A stretch of DNA of 64,000 bases from Glandiceps talaboti. Its lineage: Eukaryota > Hemichordata > Enteropneusta > Spengelidae. The position numbers and the translations under genes are program-made. Below are positions 55,881 to 64,000 of the stretch, piece by piece. Each line of letters begins with the position of its first letter. Positions within the stretch are counted from its first letter, which is position 1. Where the stretch lies: contig NC_135552.1 in assembly GCF_964340395.1 (NCBI RefSeq), positions 14,041,194-14,105,193 on the forward strand, in the 5' to 3' direction. The notes under the pieces were generated by a model. The model was not told the DNA's origin and searched no databases. It worked only from the letters and a program-made list of their open reading frames with translations.

Positions 55881-57733
55881 TTACATTACTGTACTTGGCA
55901 TACAGCTGCTCTTACCACTTTGATCAGATTGATCCCGATGGCAAATTGCATTCTTTGCATTTACAGACATTTTAAGTTTCTCAAAGTTTTCAATTTCATG
56001 ATCACCTTTAATATCATCTTCATAAGGGGAACTGCTATCAGAATCACCTTCTTTAGAACTACTCCTATTCAAACATTTATCATATGCTACCAGTCCCCTC
56101 TCATAGCCTTTGCCATGAACTGGTTCTGGTGTAGCCCCTCCTGAGGCAGACATTATTTGCTCATCTTTCACGACTATGGGTATGTCTGATGAAGCTTGTG
56201 GCATTGCATCTTTGTAACTAGCTGATACTTCTACTACATTTGGTGATGAGGAGTTTTGTGGAGTTGTGTATTTGATGGCCTCATTAACAAACCACTGCTC
56301 AATATCATGCAATTCATTAAGTTTTGCAAGATACTCTGGTGTATTCCCCTCACTATCTTCAGTATTTGGATCAGCCCCTAACTCTTCAACTAGTGTTTTA
56401 ACAGAAATAAGCTTTCCTGACAAAACTGCTGAGTGTACTGGTGTTTGTTGTCGATCATCCTCTGCTGAGACTGAGGCCCCTCCCTCCCTGACTAGTACTT
56501 TTATGGCTTCAATGTGAGCATTTCTTGCTGCTAAATGGAGTGGTGTTACTTGTTTTATCTTATCTAAATCTCCTTCCTCATATTCCTTCTTAATAGACTG
56601 AAACACTCCTGGTTCGGGATTAGAACCCCATCCAGATTTCAACACTTTTCCAAAGTCAGCCACATCAAGGGGAGTTTTACTCTTCCACGAATTTAAGAAG
56701 AGAGGTCGTTTGCTGACATCTACACGGACATAGTGCCAAACGTCTTTACAATTTTGTTTCCCTTTCACAAGACACACAGAATTACTGCAATCTAATACAC
56801 AGTTGGCATTTGCTATCTCCTCTACTCCGTGGTGTCTGGAAGCATGGTTCAGTAGAACTTTGATGATGTCAACATGACCAGACTCTGCAGCGTAATGTAT
56901 TGCCTGCCAGTGCTTCCCATCCCTGGTTTGGATGTCTGCATTATTTTGTAGCAGAACTTTGAGATTTTCTACTCTGCGAGATATTACAGCTACATGTACA
57001 GGTGTGTACCCTTTAGCATTTGGAGCATTGATGCAGGCCCCCTTATCCAAGAGTAATTGGACCAATTGGGACCCCTTATTTAGCTTCACTCCAATATGTA
57101 GTACAGTATTGAGTTTTTGATCCTGATGGTGTATTAATTCCCTAACCTCTGACCTTGATAGCAGGTACGCAACCACCTCTACATGGTTATACATCACAGC
57201 TTTCTGTAAGACTGTGACTGCATCTGACATCTCACGTCTGACATCAGCTCCTTTCTGAATCAACAATTTGACATTACCTAAAGATCCAACTCCACACGCT
57301 ACATGTAGTGGTGTCAGATCACAGTGTGCTAGCACATCAACATTTCCCATATTTTGCACTAACTCCCTAAGCTTCTCTACACCCCCTTGTCTAGCAACTT
57401 TGTGTAACTCACTAAAACTTTCTTCAATTTGTATTGCTACCCTTAGCTTCTCACTAAATGACTTCCTGGAAATATCGATCGCTTTCATATTAAAGAACTC
57501 ACTCTTTTTACAATCAACAATGCTGCAGATTAATAATGAAATGTCATGATAGTTTTGTACATGACTGATAAAGGATGACACATTGTAAATAGCAGCTTGA
57601 TGAAGGAATGTCAGACCTTCTGCTGAGACAGCATTAATGTTAACACATGGCAGCAGTTCAAGGATGGTGTCTTCGTCTTGGTTCTGGATTGCATCAAATA
57701 ATTCTCTTTCAACTTGACCAATGTCATACATGC
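55881..57733 (-). CDS. NLR-like gene, terminal ankyrin exon
   Basis: The acceptor is TTTTTTCCAG|GC at 57733. The ATG at 57731 just downstream is internal, not the start. 616 residues follow. Ankyrin-type repeats run from about residue 108 to 460, with signatures such as [76 protein letters not shown] and [14 protein letters not shown] Cys-containing insert separates the last two groups. The C-terminal 140 residues are Ser/Asp/Glu-rich ([11 protein letters not shown]) and probably disordered. Its broken relative is at 30056-31294. Confidence 0.92.
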
Positions 57734-60700
57734 CTGGAAAAAATGGAATATCATTACCCTAAAATTCAAATATTACATTAAGCAATTTATCTGAAAAATT
57801 ACTGATTGGTAACGTCAGTTGTATGGGTTAGACAATGGCATTATTTTTGACATTTTCTATTCAGCCTTGGCAGTCTAAACACTAAATCACATATGGGGTG
57901 GGGGTGGGGGGTGTTGCCTGTGGATGCTTATTATCATATGTTATTGACATGGTAATCATAAATACCTGATGATTGCATAAATTCTTTGCCCTTCTCTTGC
58001 TCTCTCAAAGCATCCTTAACTCTGGAAACATCAAAATAGGCACTGCCAAGATTGTAATGAGCTGTTCAGGAAAACAATGAAGAAAGAGAAATTTTAGTTG
58101 TTTTTTTTATAATACTTTAAAATGAATATTGCAGAATTATATTATATCATATTATATTATATTATATTATATTAAATTATATTATATTATATTACATTAC
58201 ATTATATACCAATGATTACTTGTACTGGTTTGTGTGCATACTAGTGGTATTTTCACTGTAGTGAATTACTGAAAACTCTATTGCCCATCTGTATGCAAAT
58301 GATATGCAAATGAGGGTGATAATTCATTGTACACAAAAGCAAGTGATCACACAGTGTCATTTTTATGGGAATTTGCTGTTTTGGATAAACATATGTAATG
58401 ATAATGTAATGATAACAGAGTCCCATTCTGCATGAGTTCCAGTGTGGGCACTGCACTCATGCTTGCAGTGTTTTCTGCTGCACTTTCACTTGCTACAATA
58501 GTATGGCTGCAGAGAACACTGCAAGCTTGAGTGCAAATACCTTGAGTACGCCACACAAATTATACTCAAACATCATGGGGTTCTGTCATATTACGTGACA
58601 TTCTATTATATTACATTACATTACATCACATAACATATTATAATATTATATTGCATTATATTACATTACATTATAGTATTTTATATTACCACATTATAGA
58701 AAAACTTACAAACAGAACACACTTTTTACATTCAGGTAAGTACTGTTGCCTTTCACATGATTGTTTATCTTTTAACAAGTAACATCTGTCTAACCTTTTG
58801 AAAGTTCCTTGTGGTGTTCTCTCTCTGGTTTCAAAGTCAGGAGAACCTCAGCAATGTGTAAGGCAGTCTCAAAGATAGGTACTGCAGCCTGGGGTTGCTT
58901 TGCCATCATACGTAAGTAGTAGCCTACATCATTGAGCAGTGATGTGGGATCTTCTATCTCCACTTTAGCTTCCTCAATAAATGATTTGGTAAGATGGGTG
59001 TGCAGGATTGAAGTGTGAACTATGACCTCCTGTTGAGTAAATGCCAATGGTGATGTCATCCCTACCATGTCTGATATGGTAGGGAAGTTAGCTCTCAATA
59101 CTTGTATGGCATCATTAACAGCTGTGATTCTTCTCATCATCTTTCTTTCCAGCTTCTGTCTTATGATATCCTGTATGATCCGTGGGACTGTAAATGAGGT
59201 GGTACCATAAGACTTCATGGCAAGATGATGTTCACAGAGAATGGTTACCAAGTGCGACACTTTCATCTCAACTGGTCTGTAATCTTGGTGGCTACTGTCA
59301 ATGTGAGGATGTTCTATCATGGCTGTCTTGAGATGACTAGACTTCAACTGCTGGCTTGTACTGATGAGAAGAGATTTTGAGATAGTTGGCGACAGGTAAG
59401 ACATTAGTTGCAACAATTCCATTGCTGCAGGTCCATCTGTTCTACTCTCTAGTTGATCTGAGATAAGCTTCCATGCACTTGTGAAATGATGTTGTGATGG
59501 GATTTGGAAACATAAACTGGTCTCATCATCTTCCTTGTCAGGATCAAAGACATCACTGTCAGTTTGAAGGTCACTCCCAAAACACATCAGTTTTTCATCA
59601 ACGTTACCCAGAAACTGGTTATAATCCTTTAATTGACACAGCTGCAGTGTGATTGGTTGGGACCAGAAATGCTGATACAGATTCTTGTTTTCTTCCTTGG
59701 CTAGGTTTTTTCTCATAAAGGAACCAGCCATCATAATGGATAGTGGTTGGCCATGTAGATCATCTGAGAACTGTTTAAAAGCCAGGTAGTTTTGTCCATC
59801 CTCTTCTTCCATCCTTCTTAAAGTCAAGTACACTTCTTTAGGTGATATACCTTGAGTGCATATGAGCAACAACTTCATGGCTGCAGCGTTGCTGAGTGGA
59901 TGGATGGGTAATTCTTCTGCCTCCACAGACACCATCTTTCTGAAATCCACCAGTCGTGTAGTGATAATGATGTGACCTTTACTGGGAAATACTGGAAAGT
60001 AGTGTTTGATGAGTTCTAAGTTGGTGACATCATCCAAGATAAGCAGCCAGCCTGGATGTGCTTCTAACCACTGTAGTATTTGACACTTTGTCTGGTCAGC
60101 TGTTACACACATGTTGTCATTATCAATGGTCACTTCAAGATCCAACTCTTGCAACTGAGTTGTAAACAAGTAAAAAAGGCAATATGAGATTATTGAATGG
60201 GAATATTATATTCCATAATACCACTAAATAAATAGAAGTTGACTTACTATTGTACTAAATCCATGGTCTAATGCAGTCATTGTGATGGGCATACTGGATA
60301 CCTACCTCAATTTTACCCATACCACTAAATGAATAGAAGTTGACTTACTATTGTACTAAATCCATGGTCCAATGCATGTCATTGTGATGGGCATACTGGA
60401 TACCTACCTCAATTTTACCCATACCACTAAATAATTAGAAGTTGACTTACTATTGTACTAAATCCATGGTCTAATGCAGTCATTGTGATGGGCATACTGG
60501 ATACCTACCTCAATTTTACCCATACCACTAAATGAATAGAAGTTGACTTACTATTGTACTAAATCCATGGTCCAATGCATGACATTGTGATGGGCATACT
60601 GGATACCTACCTCAGTTTTACCCATTCATACCACTAAATAATTAGAAGTTGACTTACCATTGTACTAAATCCATGGTCCAATGCAGTCATTGTGGCAGCA

Positions 60701-63670
60701 TTTATCCAGTACAGTCCTGATGGATAGTCTCTGTGATATCTGTAGGCATACTGGATAGCTACCTCAGTTTTACCAATACCACCAACACCAGTAAGGATCT
60801 GAAATGCAGGTACATAGATCACAAAAATGGTTTGCTATACAATACAGTTGAATTGGTTATCTCAGCCAGGTACTTTTTGTATTGATGATTTTTTAATGAA
60901 AAATTAAATTTTCCTTACTTATTTAATTTGTTTATGTATATTCAGATCTAGGAAATACCTCAATCAAGAGGCAAATAGTACAAATTTCTTATAATTCAAT
61001 TACAAGTTGTTCACTGTATTATGCCACTTTGCCATATACCAGTAGTATTCCAGATCTTACAAAATTCTAAAGTTCAGTTCTGCTCAAATAGTTCTAAGCA
61101 AATTGCATTGTACATCCAGCTGGTTTTCTTGCTGTTTTCTGCTGTCAACATTACGTGCTACTCCGTAAGTATAAACAGGCCCTGACAAACTTTGCAAGAC
61201 AATTATTAGTAGGACAGACAAATATGTGTGTAAATTTTGAAAATCCAGCTCTCATCTCCCTCCCCTCCTCATCTCCTCCTCCTCCCTTTCTGTCCATTCC
61301 CATGTCATCTGTCTCTGTTTGTTTGTTTGTCTGTCTGTCTGTCTGTCTTCTCTGCAACATTGTGTATATATTTACTTACTTGTATCAAGGTTTCTTTTGA
61401 TACGTCTTCGATAATATCTTGTTTACATGCTTTGTATGTAACATGTATCTTTTCAAGAATGCTATCACGACCAACAACATTTTTGACAGGTTGAGGAGAA
61501 TGTCCTGAAATTATCAAACCATACACTTTACCATATTGAACATAATAATTTTGTGTGTGTGTGTGTGTGTGTGTGTTAAATAGCTTGGATGCCTACAGAC
61601 TAATGTGGTTTACATACATTTTCCCTGTTTTTGAATGAAGTATTAAGTTACAGAAGTTGGTTGTAATGATAATATGCGAATGAATTTCCAAGTAACAGTA
61701 TATTATTAAAAACGAATATTTTATTAAGCTGTAAAATAATCTTGACATGAGACTCTTCAACTCACAGTTATTAGTGTTGATCATTTCTGGTTCAAAAGTA
61801 CTTTTACATATTTTTTTTAAAGAATTTGAATTGCAAATGAATGTTTATTTTTATTTCTCTGTTCCTATTGGTACTGTTCTTGGTTTCCAAGTATCAATAA
61901 TGATTTCTTTTTGACGCATACATACATTTAAGTTAACATGATTCTAATTTCTATTCAGAGAAAATTGAAAAAATAAGTTCCCTAATAATGCACGCATAAA
62001 GAGAAACAAGTTTGAACATAATTTCATGGCCCTTGAATAACATCTATAGAGGGGCTTAAATTGATCTACCTGTAACTATGACGATGGGCTCAGGCATTGA
62101 TGAAGTCACACAATTAGTAGATGAATCACTCAAATCAGCTGATCCTGCATCCCCTGCATCTGTATATGTACTCCCAAAAGAGCCTAAAAACAAATTTCAA
62201 CATATCATATCTTCGCTCACAGTTTGCATAATACTATGAAGAAAGCTTCCAATGAAGGCATATATATTTTATGTGTATAAACCATAGATTTTGGTGGCGA
62301 CATCTATAAGAATACCATTATCAGTAAATTATTGTATGCAAAAGAACATTGCTTCATAGGAAATATACCGACAGTTGCGTATCCTGTCCCCTCCAAGGTC
62401 TATATGGTTTAACAACTTGAGACAAGTTGGGTAATATATCCGGCAGTATTATAATTAGCTTTTTAAAGTTAAGTTATTTTTTGAGATATATTTTTGGGAT
62501 TGTACTATGAATTTCAGAAAGAGTAAAGTTTAAATAAACTAAATTTATTTGATCTCTATCTGAATATTGTTACACTGACTTGATGATGCTCAGTTAACAG
62601 GGTGAAAGCTAGAACTTTTGGAAACCCCATGAGTTTCCACAGACCATCTAGTTTTTATTTTTGCTTTTTGAATATTACAATTTTAACTGAATTAATGCAA
62701 GAATAGTTGCTTTTTATTTCACACTGTCTAGTTTGAAATTAACCATTGTGACCTAAGTATTCCACATTGCATTTTGGACTTTTAGGATAATCAAGTACAT
62801 TTAAAATTATAGAACGTAACTGCGCAAGTTTACATGAATAAAACAATAATATTACTTTTGGAAAACTTATTATTACAAAGGACATAGTTCATAGATTATG
62901 TATCCAGGGGATTGATAAAATATTCTTGTCATTTAGTAGTTAGGTTTATTGTACACTCACATGTGTATAGCTCTGGTTCAATTTCAAACCACTGTTAAAT
63001 AGACTCACTTTACATTAGGATGGAATTGAAATTTAGGTCTAACTAACAATTTTCTGGCAGATCAAGCTACAAACAAAAGTTGGTCCTCAAGAAATGGATA
63101 ATTGTATGTAGTAGCTTCACTGATAAAGATAACATTTATGGGGGTGGGGACAGGGGTGGGGGTGGGGTAACCGGTGGAAGTGAGTTGCAGGCCTTTAATT
63201 CATTCATTCAGTCATTCATTCGTATTATGTACATGTATGTATAAAACAACTGAATTTTAACATTATTTTTTCTTATCAATTTGAGATTTAGGTTGATTGA
63301 GAAAGAAGAGTTGCTTGTAATATATAGCAACATTTTTTTTCGATGTACAAATACTACCGGTACTTACCACTCTCTTTGATTACAGATGAGCTATCATGAA
63401 GAATACTGACTTGCAAAGAGTCTGTATTACCAATGACAGGTCCAGCTATTTCTTTGATGATCTGGAGGATTTCTCCAGTCTTATGTCTGTGTAACAGCTT
63501 CTGGATTTCCCCTATGCTATCTATCTCTAGATCAAGGATGATGCACCCCCAGCGCACACCCTTCATTGGACACTGCAGTCTTTTGCCAATACCGCTGATG
63601 TTAGCTTTCATGTAGTCGAAGAGGGCCAGGAGCTTTCCCTCATCAATTTCCATATCTATTTCCAGACTCA
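55881..63670 (-). CDS. NLR-like receptor: TRADD-N-like, NB-ARC, TPR-like, ankyrin repeats (5' end outside window)
   Basis: Seven exons join in frame: 63670-63368, 62183-62070, 61504-61380, 60798-60658, 60154-58795, 58061-57966 and 57733-55881. Every junction is GT-AG and phases agree (1, 1, 0, 0, 1, 1), giving 1329 residues plus a missing N-terminus. The first visible exon starts with a phase-1 acceptor, so the start codon lies upstream. Domain order is TRADD-N-like, Ser/Asp-rich linker, NB-ARC with Walker [10 protein letters not shown], Walker B WLLILDD and [12 protein letters not shown]-like [10 protein letters not shown], helical region with a TPR-like [12 protein letters not shown] unit, about eight ankyrin repeats and an acidic tail. 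NB-ARC STAND proteins are nucleotide-switched oligomerising receptors. A cytosolic immune or death-signalling role is inferred, with TPR and ankyrin parts as likely sensors. Confidence 0.85.
57734..57965. other. Intron between TPR and ankyrin exons
   Basis: A short intron of 232 bases. It contains a G-rich tract at 57897-57912. Confidence 0.8.
57966..58061 (-). CDS. NLR-like gene, TPR exon
   Basis: The acceptor is CCTGAACAG|CT at 58061 and the donor TCATCAG|GTATTT at 57966, 96 bases. It reads [18 protein letters not shown] and REQEKGKEF, a typical TPR helix pair. Phases fit both flanking exons. It is too short to be found by ORF length alone. Confidence 0.85.
58062..58794. repeat. Intron with ATTAT-type repeats and an imperfect palindrome
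   Basis: ATTAT tracts lie at 58138-58200 and 58600-58690. An imperfect inverted repeat pairs 58453-58478 with 58509-58534 (26 bases, two mismatches, 30-base loop), centred on CTTGCAGTGTT. Confidence 0.8.
58795..60154 (-). CDS. NLR-like gene, large exon (NB-ARC core to TPR-like region)
   Basis: The acceptor is TTACAACTCAG|TTG at 60154 and the donor TCAAAAG|GTTAGA at 58795, 453 codons plus one base. Motifs are WLLILDD (Walker B), [22 protein letters not shown] (GLPL-like), an acidic insert near DPDKEDDE, a winged-helix-like stretch around LMSYLSPTI and C-terminal helices beginning [12 protein letters not shown] that lead into a TPR unit completed by the next exon. Confidence 0.9.
60220..60657 (-). 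repeat. Minisatellite of about 102-base units derived from the adjacent P-loop exon
   Basis: The landmark GAAGTTGACTTAC recurs at 60235, 60336, 60438, 60539 and 60645 (spacing 101, 102, 101, 106). Each full unit contains the exon's GGTAAAACTGAGGTAG part and its GGACCATGGATTTAGTACAA end plus the donor region, but lacks about 48 exon bases in between. The units sit in the intron, downstream of the real exon. Confidence 0.9.
60658..60798 (-). CDS. NLR-like gene, NB-ARC P-loop exon
   Basis: The acceptor is GCATTTCAG|ATC at 60798 and the donor ACAATG|GTAAGT at 60658, phase 0 at both ends, 47 codons. It holds Walker A (GVGGIGKTE), AIQYAYRYH and the GLYWINAAT strand. The following intron carries a tandem array made from damaged copies of this exon. 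Confidence 0.92.
60799..61379. other. Intron between the VGR and P-loop exons
   Basis: This intron is AT-rich. It holds a short GTTT/GTCT microsatellite at 61318-61349. No other feature is seen. Confidence 0.7.
61380..61504 (-). CDS. NLR-like gene, exon preceding the P-loop
   Basis: The acceptor is GATAATTTCAG|GA at 61504 and the donor ATACAA|GTAAGT at 61380. It reads [19 protein letters not shown], the usual VGR entry to an NB-ARC domain, and ends ETLIQ, which joins directly to [11 protein letters not shown] of the next exon. Confidence 0.85.
61505..62069. other. Intron with (TG)n tract
   Basis: A TG microsatellite lies at 61553-61576. The remainder is AT-rich and featureless. Confidence 0.7.
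62070..62183 (-). CDS. NLR-like gene, linker exon
   Basis: The acceptor is GTTTTTAG|GC at 62183 and the donor GTTACAG|GTAGAT at 62070. It encodes a 38-residue Gly/Ser/Asp-rich linker ([20 protein letters not shown]) ending in PEPIVIVT. It is recognised by phase fit to both neighbours. Confidence 0.75.
62184..63367. other. Intron after the TRADD-N-like exon
   Basis: This intron of 1184 bases has a G-rich tract at 63139-63174 and a short CATT/ATTC tract at 63199-63222. No exon with fitting phase was noticed inside it, but a small one could be missed. Confidence 0.65.
63368..63670 (-). CDS. NLR-like gene, exon with TRADD-N-like domain
   Basis: The acceptor is TTGAAATAG|TG at 63670 and the donor GAGAGTG|GTAAGT at 63368. 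The frame reads through [14 protein letters not shown], then [32 protein letters not shown] and SLQVSI. The pattern of an aliphatic strand, a helix with a TGxLxxxL step and a final LxVxI strand resembles the TRADD-like N-terminal domain found before NB-ARC in many invertebrate NLR-type proteins. No ATG sits at the exon start (a GTG is seen there), so this is not the first exon. Confidence 0.7.
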
Positions 63671-64000
63671 CTATTTCAAATTGAAGGAAAGAATTTCACT
63701 ATATTGTAATTGACATGGTTTTGAAAGATTTCATAGTAGATTGCCTTAACATCATACATGTAGAAATATGGGGAAGAATATCAATGATTGTGATTAACAT
63801 GACTTAATTCCTTTCATATGATTTGTCAGACAAACTTCATCATACATTGCCTCATTACTGCAGAGACTGCTATCAGTAAACATGCATGGAAATGTATAAT
63901 GAAGTACAAAATATTTTTGAGAATTTAAAGTTTTTGTCATTGAATTTTGGAGATAGTGTAAAAATTAACAGACACTTCTGACTTATAATGTAAAGATAAG
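63671..64000. other. Upstream intron, extends out of the window
   Basis: The phase-1 acceptor at 63671 means coding sequence must lie further upstream. No candidate first exon is visible in these bases. Confidence 0.6.

Noticed and set aside
57731-57733. ATG at 57731 as the start of a stand-alone ankyrin protein
   Set aside because: It lies directly after a strong splice acceptor, and the upstream TPR exon joins it in phase.
58790-60169. ORF 60169-58790 as an independent single-exon gene
   Set aside because: Its first five codons are intron sequence ending in an acceptor, its last codons cross a donor, and the P-loop is on the preceding exon.
60235-60600. Tandem exon duplication giving extra P-loops
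   Set aside because: Units lack the GVGG part and 48 central bases, and the remaining frame runs into stops.
60220-60657. CRISPR-like array in the regularly spaced 102-base repeats
   Set aside because: Units are contiguous with no unique spacers and derive from a neighbouring exon in a eukaryotic gene.

Overview
This window comes from an animal nuclear genome, most likely a marine invertebrate. Genes have GT-AG introns. Non-LTR retrotransposon remnants, non-coding repeat families and long microsatellites fill AT-rich spacers. The gene families (multi-exon CYP2-like P450, GT31 glycosyltransferase, NB-ARC/TPR/ankyrin NLR-like receptor with a TRADD-N-like domain) would fit an invertebrate deuterostome such as a hemichordate or amphioxus, but nothing fixes the species.

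The main architecture is a direct tandem segmental duplication. Copy 1 runs from the left edge to about 31294. Copy 2 starts at or before 32331 and runs to about 57169. Window base 1 matches base 32331. Each copy carries, in the same order and all on the minus strand unless noted: (a) a possible membrane-protein ORF, (b) an intronless 1226-residue type II membrane protein made of four GT31 galactosyltransferase-like domains, (c) a decayed LINE ORF1 on the plus strand, (d) dispersed repeat families called A, B, C and D here, (e) a short uncharacterised plus-strand ORF, (f) a complete four-exon CYP2-like cytochrome P450 (498 aa), and (g) sequence ending inside an ankyrin-coding exon. Copy 1 additionally holds about 4 kb of two LINE ORF2 remnants (9361-13166), a 1.2-kb repeat-C element (13796-14995) and a 1.7-kb block (15490-17190) that are missing from copy 2.

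The right-hand 9 kb, single-copy apart from the ankyrin exon, holds a large minus-strand gene whose seven visible exons (63670 down to 55881) join with consistent intron phases. They give an NLR-like protein: TRADD-N-like domain, linker, NB-ARC NTPase, winged-helix/TPR-like region, about eight ankyrin repeats and an acidic Ser-rich tail. The 5' end lies outside the window. Copy 1 keeps only a truncated, frameshifted and nonsense-carrying piece of the ankyrin exon (30056-31294), which marks the duplication breakpoint.

The genes do not form an obvious pathway: a Golgi-type glycosyltransferase, an ER monooxygenase and a cytosolic immune-type receptor. The most notable items are the four-fold GT31 protein with unequal decay of the DxD motif, the TRADD-N/NB-ARC/TPR/ANK gene, a minisatellite in that gene's intron built from a damaged copy of its own P-loop exon, and the uneven divergence between the two copies. 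Whether the duplication is real or an uncollapsed haplotype is open.
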